The notes beneath the pieces were generated by a model. The model saw only the letters and a program-made list of their open reading frames with translations. It ran no database searches and was not told the origin of the DNA. The position numbers and the translations under genes are program-made. From contig JAHFAK010000065.1 of the NCBI GenBank assembly GCA_023250585.1, positions 1-13,292 of the forward strand: 13,292 nt of DNA, written 5' to 3'. The stretch comes from Deltaproteobacteria bacterium (GTDB lineage: Bacteria > Bdellovibrionota_F > JAHFAK01). Of the stretch, positions 5,880 through 12,983 are shown one piece after another. Within the stretch, counting starts at the first letter, position 1; every line of letters begins with the position of its first letter.

Positions 5880-7277
5880 ATGAAGAAATATGGAAGCCTA
5901 TTTTTAGTTATTGTATTCATAATGACGAGCTGCGGAGGTCCATCAAAGCCGAGTTCCAAAGGTGGCTCTACTGGTGGATTTCAACAATCGACACAACCAG
6001 GATTGACACCCGATACTTATAAACCATGTCGTGATAAGCAGTCTCCGGATGACTTAGATGGAGATTGCGTTCGTAATGAAAATGATGCAGATCCTAATGA
6101 TCCAAATGTGGGGCTTAAGCTTCCTGAAAATATCAGTGATATGACTGAAGATGATTGGTCTAAATGGGAAGAGCTGATGAAGGCCTATCAAGAAAATGCG
6201 GGATTAGAACCAGTTGATACATCTGCACTAACTACCATGGCATATCTTGGAATAGGGCTAACCTTAGCAGCCGGTCTCTATGCAGCTTTTACCGGCGATT
6301 CAAAAGGAGTAACCCAAGCAACTCAAAATGCTGCAGATCATCTCGAGAAAGGCCTTACGCAAACTACACAGGCACGAACTGAATATGCAGATAAACTACG
6401 TCAGGAACGTAAGGATGAATTAGAACGTGAGAAAGAATTGTTAGAGAAGATGGACGAGGAAAGAAAATCTACAGAAAAACAAAAAAAATATACAGTATTG
6501 AAAAATACTACCTATAAAGAAGAACCCGCCATCTTTATTGGTACGAGCTTTTTGAATGATAAACCAGTTAATGATAAGGTAAGTTTAAAGCTCTATTTTC
6601 CTACTGATGATCAGCAACAAGGGACAGGCCATGTGTGGGTTAAATATGAAACACAAAGTACGGTAACTATTCAAGATGGAGATCAACCACAATCAGTTAC
6701 TACAAATGATGCTGGAATCATGTTAATTTCGATGTACAAAGATTACAGTCTCATCTTTCAATTCCAATCTGTTGATCTACTCCGACCAGTGGCGGCATAT
6801 GGAGTTCAAATAACTCAACGAGCATGCAGAGAAGGAGAATATGTTAGTGAAAACTTCTGTTCTGATTCAGGTGGACTTACTATAAGTGATGACAAAAAAT
6901 TTTGTGACATAGATAAAAATCAAACATGTAACGAGGCTTTAGTAGCTACTGCTATGAAGTATTTCAGACAAGGGTATGCGGATACCTTTCACTTGCATGC
7001 ATGGGGATATAATTTTGATACGAAAAGCTCTTCTAATGCGATAAGAACTGAGTTTACCAGAGATTCAGATTATAAAGCGAATAATCGACCCGTATGCAAT
7101 GCTTATTATGATAAAGAAAAGGGAATCTATGTTGGTTTTTATGATGAAAAAAATGCACTCTTTACAACCAAAGATGCATATACAAATCAAGGAGTAGAAT
7201 TTTTAGAAGAGAATGAATGTCGGTTTTCAGATACAAATAGTGGAGATGGTAATAATGATACAGAAGTTGCTTTCTAA
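5880..7277 (+). CDS. Lipoprotein A of the pilus operon, with Asp-rich motif and coiled coil
   Basis: 465 residues, not a family I recognise. Visible parts: a lipoprotein signal peptide ending IMTSCGG (lipidated Cys18); a Gly/Ser/Gln linker; an Asp-rich segment at 57-76 (DDLDGDCVRNENDADPNDPN) like a thrombospondin type 3 calcium loop; a hydrophobic helix at about 117-137; a long charged helix at about 145-205 (ELEREKELLEKMDEERK) likely to form a coiled coil; and a C-terminal domain with six cysteines. Start: ATG at 5880, with GGAGGG six bases upstream. It is first in a six-gene operon and its end overlaps the prepilin gene. Residues 117-137 could be a second membrane anchor. A role in pilus assembly, anchoring or outer-membrane attachment is inferred from neighbours only. 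Confidence 0.78.
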   Translation: MKKYGSLFLVIVFIMTSCGGPSKPSSKGGSTGGFQQSTQPGLTPDTYKPCRDKQSPDDLDGDCVRNENDADPNDPNVGLKLPENISDMTEDDWSKWEELMKAYQENAGLEPVDTSALTTMAYLGIGLTLAAGLYAAFTGDSKGVTQATQNAADHLEKGLTQTTQARTEYADKLRQERKDELEREKELLEKMDEERKSTEKQKKYTVLKNTTYKEEPAIFIGTSFLNDKPVNDKVSLKLYFPTDDQQQGTGHVWVKYETQSTVTIQDGDQPQSVTTNDAGIMLISMYKDYSLIFQFQSVDLLRPVAAYGVQITQRACREGEYVSENFCSDSGGLTISDDKKFCDIDKNQTCNEALVATAMKYFRQGYADTFHLHAWGYNFDTKSSSNAIRTEFTRDSDYKANNRPVCNAYYDKEKGIYVGFYDEKNALFTTKDAYTNQGVEFLEENECRFSDTNSGDGNNDTEVAF

Positions 7278-7440
7278 CCGTGGCCAAACAACAACTGAGT
7301 TTGCTCTTGGTTTATTAATATGTCTGATTCTTGCGATTATTTTGAATTCATTTTTTGAATATAAAGAAAACAATAGTCTGACACTGAGTCAGCAAGCATT
7401 TTACAATGTAGAATATACGGTAACAAAACCATATCCATAA
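7255..7440 (+). CDS. Flp-like small prepilin
   Basis: 61 residues. A short basic leader (MIQKLLSNRG) is followed by a perfect type IV prepilin processing site, G|QTTTE with Glu at +5, and a hydrophobic helix (FALGLLICLILAIILNSFF). A short polar tail of about 30 residues follows. Size and motif fit Flp/type IVb pilins, whose leader is removed by the TadV/PilD-type peptidase and which polymerise through the helix. The start is set at ATG 7255 because GGAG (7242-7245) precedes it and the leader is then typical; ATGs at 7213 and 7246 would give an overlong leader. It overlaps lipoprotein A by 23 bases; lipoprotein B follows after three bases. It may be the major pilin or a minor pseudopilin. Confidence 0.8.
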   Translation: MIQKLLSNRGQTTTEFALGLLICLILAIILNSFFEYKENNSLTLSQQAFYNVEYTVTKPYP

Positions 7441-7443
7441 TAT

Positions 7444-8307
7444 ATGAACAAACAAACTATAAAAACATTATTTCTTATTTTCGCGCTTGCAGCCCTTTCG
7501 ACATTTTCGTTAACCTGTGCTGGCGGAGGTAAGAGTGTATCATCGACCGGGGGTAAAGGCGGAAGTGAAGTTGATGAGATTAATGCCCAAGATTCTGACG
7601 GAGATTTTATTCCTGATTATGAGGAAGAACTTTGGGGAACTGATCCAGAAGACCCTAATGATTTTCCTATGGAAGCTGAACAACCTTCAGATGTTGATGA
7701 TCCAGCTTTGCCAAACTTAGATGATACATTTGCAGACGATTTAAATACTCCGAATGGCCAAGACTTACTCGATTACTTGCAATTACTTGCTACAGGTACG
7801 AGTACTATCGCAGGAGTTGCCGGACTTATTCCCGGTAAAGTTGATATTTGTTTTGAACCTGATAGTCCGGGCAATGCAATGAATGGAGATGAGATAGAAT
7901 TGCAAGGCGGACCATTTACGGGAGCGCAAGGATCTACATTAACTTTTAAAGGGAAGAAATTTTCGTTTACCAGTGCAGAAGCAGGATTACCAGGATCTGG
8001 GACATTTTATATTCTTGGACAAAATATTGCCATGGTGAGAGATCCATTTCCTGGATGCATTGAAGTTTTTTCATTGAAGATAATCAGCGAGACATGTATC
8101 TGTCATGAAGAACCTCCTAACTGTCCTGATATTTATGCTCCTCCAAAAACATCGGGGTACATTACCTCATTTAATTTATCGGGAACGAATATCAAGAGTT
8201 TACAAAAATATTCGGATTCATTCACTCGAGTTCCGACAGTTCCATGCACACTCTGTGAATCTACATCAAGCCGAGTACCAAAAACTGAAGGAAAATGTTC
8301 TGAATAA
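7444..8307 (+). CDS. Lipoprotein B of the pilus operon, with Asp-rich calcium-loop-like motif
   Basis: 287 residues. The signal peptide ends at Cys25 (FSLTCAGGG); Thr at -1 is unusual for a lipobox, so lipidation is likely but not certain. Then come a Gly/Ser linker, an Asp-rich stretch at 50-73 (DSDGDFIPDYEEELWGTDPE) resembling a thrombospondin type 3 or dockerin-like calcium loop, a Leu/Ala/Gly-rich hydrophobic stretch at about 108-132, a probable beta-rich domain at about 133-215, and a cysteine-rich tail (TCICHEEPPNC, PCTLCES, GKCSE). The order of parts mirrors lipoprotein A, suggesting paired or distantly duplicated components. There is no ribosome site; the ATG is three bases after the prepilin stop, so translation is probably coupled. 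Exact function unknown. Confidence 0.78.
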   Translation: MNKQTIKTLFLIFALAALSTFSLTCAGGGKSVSSTGGKGGSEVDEINAQDSDGDFIPDYEEELWGTDPEDPNDFPMEAEQPSDVDDPALPNLDDTFADDLNTPNGQDLLDYLQLLATGTSTIAGVAGLIPGKVDICFEPDSPGNAMNGDEIELQGGPFTGAQGSTLTFKGKKFSFTSAEAGLPGSGTFYILGQNIAMVRDPFPGCIEVFSLKIISETCICHEEPPNCPDIYAPPKTSGYITSFNLSGTNIKSLQKYSDSFTRVPTVPCTLCESTSSRVPKTEGKCSE

Positions 8308-8318
8308 AGGGAGAGACA

Positions 8319-8888
8319 ATGCATGCACAAAGAAACACACACCAGAAAGGGCAAACACTCCTTGAACTAACGCTTATTCTTCCCGTCCTGTTTCTTTTCA
8401 TCTATTTCTTCATCGACATGTGTCTCTATATGATTGAACATGATGTGGCCAAATATGCAGCATTCACCGCCAGTCGTTCATATCAAGTCTATGGCAATGC
8501 TAAAATGGAGAATGAAGAAGCACTCGTTTATAAAGAAGCAGGCAAACAAGTTGTAGAGCTTGCAACTCCCATGATTCGCAAAAAAGAAATCGAAATAATT
8601 GCTGATAGCTATTATAAACGTAATCCGGGGGAATTTATGGATCGAACTGAATATGAGCCGCTTGAAAATCGTTATGGATTTAGCAATCAAGGCCTTCTTT
8701 ACCATACGAAAACAGATGAAGAACTTTATAAACCGGCTTTTGGCCTCGTGAAAGTAAAGTATAAACGTGTGCCACTTTTTCTCTCGGGCTTGAGTATTCC
8801 CGGACTCAACAAAGAAGGTTTATTCGACACATTGGAAGTTACGGCTCCGTATAGACTTGAGGAAAGGAAACATGAAGATAGAAGATAG
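8319..8888 (+). CDS. TadE-like pseudopilin (first copy)
   Basis: 189 residues. The N-terminus has the TadE-type arrangement: a short polar leader (MHAQRNTHQKG), a G|QTLLE processing site with Glu at +5, then a hydrophobic helix (LTLILPVLFLFIYFFIDMCLYM, about 17-38). TadE-like proteins are minor pilins required for Flp/Tad pilus assembly and are processed by the prepilin peptidase. The periplasmic remainder is mixed and charged, with no other domain I recognise. ATG 8319 is preceded by AAGGGAG five bases away. The gene follows lipoprotein B after 11 bases and overlaps the TadG-like gene by 17. Its TAG stop (8886-8888) shares its G with the first base of the heptamer palindrome. Confidence 0.85.
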   Translation: MHAQRNTHQKGQTLLELTLILPVLFLFIYFFIDMCLYMIEHDVAKYAAFTASRSYQVYGNAKMENEEALVYKEAGKQVVELATPMIRKKEIEIIADSYYKRNPGEFMDRTEYEPLENRYGFSNQGLLYHTKTDEELYKPAFGLVKVKYKRVPLFLSGLSIPGLNKEGLFDTLEVTAPYRLEERKHEDRR

Positions 8889-10287
8889 GTTAGCGGTTAG
8901 AGGTGAGCGGTTAGCGTCTGAAAATATCTTAAAAGCGCACACCGCACACCGCTCACCTCTAACCAAATTTATTCAAAAAACAAAATCGGAAAATGGCCAA
9001 GTGCTTCCCCTCTACGCTCTCATCGTTGCTACCATGATGATGCTCTGGGCATTTGTAATTAATACAGGCGAGATTGTTTCTCATAAAATTAAAGTGCAAA
9101 CTGCGGCGGATCTTGGAGCATACGCCGGCGCGTCAGTCATGGCATATCATATGGCGAATGATGAAGAGTACTTGGGAGCTTTAAGTGATTCGATCGCCGA
9201 ATTGAATACATATTTAAAAGGAGAATATTACAATCTTATTTCTAATATATCTCTTGCTCAGTGCACAACAAGTGGAATATCTGGGCGAGGGGTTAACTGC
9301 AGTTATTATGATCGAAATGGAGTGTTCTGCGATGTTTCGGGTTATCGCGCACGATATGATCAAATCGATGGAGCGCTGACTTCTTATCGGACTATTGTCA
9401 TTCCTCAAGTTGAAGCCCGATTTATGCGAATCCTCGAAGAGTCCCAGAAACTTGCAAAGAAAAAAGTGATTGAAACCGTTAAGAAAAATATTCCAAATAT
9501 TTCTGAGGAAGAAATTTTTGTCGATATGAAAGATATCGCGAATGATTTTGAGTTATTTGAAAAAAAATTCGTCACTCCATCCTATTATTCTTATAACCTT
9601 AATCCACCTCAATTTACGTGTTATTATGAAACTTCACCTCGGACACTATCACCCATAGAAGTGCCGTATCAGATTGGAATTAAACCATCATTTAGTGGTC
9701 ACGTTGTTGTAGGAATTCTCCAGAAAAGTTTTACCGAAGGAGTTTCTCATAACGATCGTAATGTGGATTACAAACCATCAAATCGTTATATGAATTGGGA
9801 TAAAAGTTTTGGCAAGCATCGCTTTCCTTCATTTGCGGCTTTTAGCGCAGCAGCTCCAATTCGCAATTTAAAAACAATGCGAGACGAATATGAATTATCC
9901 CTGAGCGATACTCTGACCGGTGTTACTGATTATCTGCGACATGTTGAACCCGCAAATGTCAATGCATCTCATGTCCAAGATAATTTAACGTTACCGAATG
10001 AAAAATACTATGACTATGAATCTCTTATGTTTCCAAATCCTGGCCTTGCAGTATGGTTTATTCCATTGGCAAAAGAAAAATTTATTCGCGAGGAAATAGG
10101 CGGCGTAGAAAATAATTATTATGGGGAAGGAAATCCTTTTAAAGGGAAACTTTCTCAAGCAATTTTTACTCATGATTTTAATTTAGGAATTGGCAGTCCT
10201 AAACAAGGATTTCCAGCAATGTATCGAGAAGCATTTAGAAATAAATTACAGGGTGCACAAGATGCATATAAATTATTTTTACATTAG
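8872..10287 (+). CDS. TadG-like protein (N-terminal Tad domain) with palindrome-encoded leader
   Basis: 471 residues. The Tad-domain N-terminal signature is clear: NGQVLPLYAL at 41-50, a membrane helix about 44-64, and VQTAADLGAYAGASVMAYH at 75-93, matching the usual QxAADxAALAGA form. Such proteins occur in Flp/Tad pilus loci and are thought to act with TadE/F in the periplasm. The rest is a large soluble domain with no von Willebrand motif that I can see. ATG 8872 is chosen because GGAAAGGAAAC precedes it and no usable in-frame start lies closer to the helix. This means residues 6-31 or so are encoded by a palindromic element (8888-8964), making the leader about 40 residues, far longer than usual. 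It overlaps the TadE gene by 17 bases. Confidence 0.82.
   Translation: MKIEDRLAVRGERLASENILKAHTAHRSPLTKFIQKTKSENGQVLPLYALIVATMMMLWAFVINTGEIVSHKIKVQTAADLGAYAGASVMAYHMANDEEYLGALSDSIAELNTYLKGEYYNLISNISLAQCTTSGISGRGVNCSYYDRNGVFCDVSGYRARYDQIDGALTSYRTIVIPQVEARFMRILEESQKLAKKKVIETVKKNIPNISEEEIFVDMKDIANDFELFEKKFVTPSYYSYNLNPPQFTCYYETSPRTLSPIEVPYQIGIKPSFSGHVVVGILQKSFTEGVSHNDRNVDYKPSNRYMNWDKSFGKHRFPSFAAFSAAAPIRNLKTMRDEYELSLSDTLTGVTDYLRHVEPANVNASHVQDNLTLPNEKYYDYESLMFPNPGLAVWFIPLAKEKFIREEIGGVENNYYGEGNPFKGKLSQAIFTHDFNLGIGSPKQGFPAMYREAFRNKLQGAQDAYKLFLH
8888..8964. repeat. Heptamer-built palindrome inside the TadG-like coding region
   Basis: A perfect 17-bp inverted repeat, GGTTAGAGGTGAGCGGT (8895-8911) against 8948-8964, extends inward by GCG/CGC. 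Each side consists of four 7-bp units: GGTTAGC, GGTTAGA, GGTGAGC, GGTTAGC on the left and, as reverse complements, GGTTAGA, GGTGAGC, GGTGTGC, GGTGTGC on the right. It lies wholly inside the frame of the TadG-like gene and supplies an arginine/alanine-rich leader segment without introducing a stop. Confidence 0.88.
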
Positions 10288-10289
10288 AC

Positions 10290-10406
10290 GCTTGCGCCTT
10301 TTTCCGAATAGCGGCGTTGGCTACAAAAAAAACTCCTCGGCGTATTATCATATACGTCTGCGTCGTTTTTTTCTTGCCGCCTTGCTCTTCGAAAAAATGC
10401 GCAGGC
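10290..10406. repeat. 117-bp palindrome covering the start of the second TadE-like gene (hairpin 3)
   Basis: The ends pair (GCTTGCGC at 10290-10297 with GCGCAGGC at 10399-10406). Pairing continues imperfectly through TTTTT/AAAAA, CGAA/TTCG, a C/G-rich block and an A7/T7 block to a CGTAT-tatcat-ATACG tip. I estimate about 70 percent of positions pair. It begins three bases after the TadG-like stop codon and contains the ATG (10397) of the following gene. Its length is a multiple of three and the downstream gene's frame is open through it. Confidence 0.75.
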
Positions 10407-10933
10407 TTTTTTTATTCGCTTCACGTTCTTCAGGCCAGGCTGTTCTTGAATTCGTATTCTTCGTACTCTTTCTCATGGTATTCATTTCGGGAGTTTCATT
10501 TACTCATCTTATTTTTCAAGGTTCGAGTGAAGTTAATCTTGTCGCGCGGTCGCGAATTATGGCACGAATGAGTAGCCAAAAATTTGAGATTATTCATGAA
10601 CCAGAATCTGGAAGACAAGAACGTGTGGATAATTCCATTGGATATCGTGATGAAGAGCGAGAAGAAAGAGATCGAGAATATGTTGTTAACGATAGTAATG
10701 AAGCCGATACATCTCACATGGCTGTTATAAAACTTGAGGATCCTGAGCAAACGCTTGAGCAGCGAATCTATGCAAAAACATATGTTGGCTTTGGAAGGAT
10801 AGACGTTCAGGAAAATTCTCCACAAAATATGAGTCTTGATCCTGCTCGCCTTCTTAAAGAACCAAAGGATATTGAAGAATTTATGCAAAGTGAATTTACT
10901 TCAGCTGCCGAAGGATATAAAGGGAACCTCTGA
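10397..10933 (+). CDS. TadE-like pseudopilin (second copy)
   Basis: 178 residues from ATG 10397. A basic leader (MRRLFLFASRSSG), processing site G|QAVLE with Glu at +5, and a hydrophobic helix (FVFFVLFLMVFISGVSFTHLIF) mark a TadE-type minor pilin. The rest is charged, with an Arg/Glu-rich stretch (DEEREERDREY). The chosen start gives an ideal leader length but has no ribosome site and lies in the right arm of a palindrome. An in-frame ATG at 10262 overlaps the TadG-like gene by 26 bases and has GGG eight bases before it; using it would add 45 residues, mostly encoded by the palindrome. The stop (10931-10933) lies inside the next palindrome. Last gene of the operon; convergent with the DUF218 gene. 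Confidence 0.78.
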   Translation: MRRLFLFASRSSGQAVLEFVFFVLFLMVFISGVSFTHLIFQGSSEVNLVARSRIMARMSSQKFEIIHEPESGRQERVDNSIGYRDEEREERDREYVVNDSNEADTSHMAVIKLEDPEQTLEQRIYAKTYVGFGRIDVQENSPQNMSLDPARLLKEPKDIEEFMQSEFTSAAEGYKGNL

Positions 10934-11048
10934 AAAAGGTCCATCTGTGTCGTTGCACACAAATTCACAATCCTCACATACTATCTGAGTATGCTCCGGT
11001 TGTGACTTTGCGTGCGCCTTACATCTGGACCTTTTTGAAAGGTTCCCT
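10921..11048. repeat. 128-bp palindrome at the end of the pilus operon (hairpin 4)
   Basis: AGGGAACCT (10921-10929) pairs with AGGTTCCCT (11040-11048), then AAAAAGGTCCA (10933-10943) with TGGACCTTTTT (11026-11036). Pairing continues inward with bulges (GCAC, CAAA, TCACAA blocks) to a CATACT-atctg-AGTATG tip. The stop codon of the second TadE-like gene (10931-10933) is inside the left arm, so that gene's last few codons belong to the palindrome. It may be a bidirectional terminator between convergent operons. Confidence 0.82.
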
Positions 11049-11073
11049 CAAATGTGAGTTTTTCAGAGAGTCT

Positions 11074-11673
11074 TTAACCGATTAATTCTAACCAAAATTT
11101 ATACCAACTATATTTGATAAATTCTGAAAGTATAATTTTTCGTGAATTGGCATCTTCCCACCAAAGTTCGAGCTGTACATCTGGTGCATTAATTGGATAG
11201 GGATAAATAGTTATATTTTTTGGGAATACTTTTTGAAACATATATAAGGCTCTAACCATATGATAATTTGACGTGAGAAGAATAATTGAATGGTATCCTT
11301 CATTTTGTAGATAGAGAAGACTTTGTTTTGCGTTATCGTAGGTGTTTATGGAACTTTTATCGATAACAATATTTTTGAGCATATCTTCGGGAATATTCAT
11401 CGTAAGAATTTGTAAAATGTCATCAAGGCTCACTTCTTTATTCACACCTGAGAGAAAAAGTTTTTCAGCTTTTCTTGTGTCCAAAAGCTGGAATGATTCT
11501 GGAATTCTTTTACTATCACCGGTTAGGCAAATAATGACATCAGCTCGCGGTGGGTTATGAGGAGCTAATGTTCGGATAGTTTTTACGAATTCATTAAGCA
11601 GATACATTTCAAGAGTAACGATTGATGAAATAAGAAGTAATACAATAAAAAAAGTAAGTTTAAGTTTTCTCAT
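11074..11673 (-). CDS. DUF218 (YdcF/SanA/ElyC-like) membrane protein
   Basis: 199 residues. One N-terminal membrane helix (about 7-27, FFIVLLLISSIVTLEMYLL) is followed by the DUF218 fold: ADVIICLTGDSKRIPESF near 44-61, INTYDNAKQSLLYLQNEG near 108-125 and IILLTSNYHMVRALYMF near 129-145. These match the conserved G-D, E-x-x-N/D and S-x-x-H-M-x-R positions of the family. Family members are linked to envelope and peptidoglycan precursor homeostasis, without a settled reaction. The ATG lies inside the 3' end of the PpiD-like gene (14-base overlap), so both are in one operon. The ORF stops 26 bases outside the palindrome at 10921-11048. Slightly shorter than many relatives. Confidence 0.85.
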   Translation of the reverse strand: MRKLKLTFFIVLLLISSIVTLEMYLLNEFVKTIRTLAPHNPPRADVIICLTGDSKRIPESFQLLDTRKAEKLFLSGVNKEVSLDDILQILTMNIPEDMLKNIVIDKSSINTYDNAKQSLLYLQNEGYHSIILLTSNYHMVRALYMFQKVFPKNITIYPYPINAPDVQLELWWEDANSRKIILSEFIKYSWYKFWLELIG

Positions 11674-12838
11674 TATCTTGGTACATGTATTTTTTTACTG
11701 TTGCATGCTTTTCAAGATTCTTTTTGTAGCTTGTAAAGAAAGAATCCTTTTTTCTTGTTTCTACATAATTTTTACCAAAATAGGTGTCATTTTCTTCTTG
11801 AGGAGCGTCTTCTTTTTTATCTATTAACCATATCAGATAGTGTTTCCCTGAAATTTCTTTTATCTCATTCATGCAAGGATTTTCTTTTGATAACATGAAA
11901 AGATCTTTCATCGTTTCGAAGTCGGTGCCAATTTTTGGAATATAGCCCGAGGGATTACGTCCAAGATAGTCGGTATTTTCTACCGTGAGATTATTCTTCT
12001 TGGCTGCTTTCTGGATCGTTTCAATTTTTTTTGAATTCATGCATTCGGCAAGTAATTCTTTACCAGTATTCTTTGCATATTTTTTCGCTTCGTCTTTTTT
12101 ATAACTTTTTGAAACTTCATCCGCGATGCTATCAAAATTAGGAGTTTGTCCGGTTGGAGTGGTAAAAAATGATGTATGCTCTTTGAAGAATTGTTTAACT
12201 TTAGCGGGATCAACCGTAACTCTATCTTCAAAGCTCGTTGGGTCCAAGGCAATAAAACCAAGTTTTATTTTTTCTTTTTTAAAAGTTGTTTCAAACTCCT
12301 TGTCCTCTGTTCCTAAGAGAACGCTGTTTTTTACAATCCATTCAAGGCGACTCACTCGTAAGTCTTCATATTTTTCTTGTTCAAAAGCTTCGGGAGTTTT
12401 TCGAAAATATGAGCGAACAATATTGATATATTTTTCGTAATCAAATGCGCCTTCTTCATTTTGAAAATAGGGCAATTCTTTAATACTCTCTTTTGTTTCT
12501 GTAGAAGAAATGGGAACCTTAAGCTCTGCTGCTTTTTGTTTCAAAATTATTTCATCAATGAGATTGGTAAATACAATTTTTCGATAGCTCTCTTCATCGG
12601 CTGCGGTGAGGTCTTTTTTAAAGTAGAGGCGCATTTGTTCGCGATACAGATTAAGTTGTTGATCAGCAATAACATGAAAGTTTGCCATTGATATGACTTC
12701 ACCATTTACTTTTGCTGCGACATCTTCATTGCAACCTGAAATTCTTCCGGAACCCCACAGTATAAAAGTTGATGCAAGCACTATCATGAGACCTTTAATC
12801 ATCCATGAACTTGAATAATCGCGTAATTCTTTGAGCAT
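11660..12838 (-). CDS. PpiD/SurA-like membrane-anchored folding factor lacking a visible parvulin domain
   Basis: 392 residues. Architecture: short cytoplasmic N-terminus (MLKELRDYSSSWMIKG), one membrane helix (about 13-31), then a SurA/PpiD-type chaperone domain starting VAAKVNGEVIS near 41 and rich in long helices. The region FDSIADEVSKSYKKDEAKKYA resembles the segment of PpiD-type proteins that returns to the chaperone core. No parvulin signature (R-A-x-H-I-L, G-x-L-G-x-x) is visible, and the protein is much shorter than E. coli PpiD (about 620), so isomerase activity is unlikely. The start is set at 12838 because AGGAGA lies six bases upstream; a longer frame from 12874 would begin inside the palindrome. 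First gene of an operon with DUF218. Probable role: folding of exported proteins, possibly including the surface proteins nearby. Confidence 0.82.
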   Translation of the reverse strand: MLKELRDYSSSWMIKGLMIVLASTFILWGSGRISGCNEDVAAKVNGEVISMANFHVIADQQLNLYREQMRLYFKKDLTAADEESYRKIVFTNLIDEIILKQKAAELKVPISSTETKESIKELPYFQNEEGAFDYEKYINIVRSYFRKTPEAFEQEKYEDLRVSRLEWIVKNSVLLGTEDKEFETTFKKEKIKLGFIALDPTSFEDRVTVDPAKVKQFFKEHTSFFTTPTGQTPNFDSIADEVSKSYKKDEAKKYAKNTGKELLAECMNSKKIETIQKAAKKNNLTVENTDYLGRNPSGYIPKIGTDFETMKDLFMLSKENPCMNEIKEISGKHYLIWLIDKKEDAPQEENDTYFGKNYVETRKKDSFFTSYKKNLEKHATVKKYMYQDNEKT

Positions 12839-12850
12839 ACAGTTTCTCCT

Positions 12851-12978
12851 ATACACAACGCCATAACTTCGCATACCTTCGTTACTCCTCGTCTCGTCAT
12901 TGCAGCGTAACTAAAAGTACGCCTCATTCCTCGACTTCGTCGTGCCTTGGTCTGCTTGCTCGTTCTTGCGTCGTGTAT
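12851..12978. repeat. 128-bp weak palindrome in the PpiD-like leader (hairpin 5)
   Basis: The ends pair (ATACACAACGC at 12851-12861 with GCGTCGTGTAT at 12968-12978, one mismatch), and the centre forms GCGT(A)ACT-aaa-AGTACGC. The part between pairs poorly, so this is the weakest long palindrome of the set. On the minus strand it ends directly at the AGGAGA ribosome site of the PpiD-like gene, and a candidate promoter would start transcription at its far end. Confidence 0.55.
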
Positions 12979-12983
12979 GTTCA

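Noticed and set aside
8133-8365. Alternative frames on both strands overlapping the end of lipoprotein B
   Set aside because: They conflict with two well-supported plus-strand genes and carry no recognisable features.
8888-8964. Short regularly repeated units as a CRISPR array
   Set aside because: Units are 7 bp with no spacers and are arranged as a palindrome, not as repeat-spacer units.
672-12978. Long palindromes as insertion sequences or MITEs with target duplications
   Set aside because: I looked at the bases flanking each and saw no direct duplications, no shared terminal sequence and no transposase gene in the window. An element origin is not excluded but is not supported.
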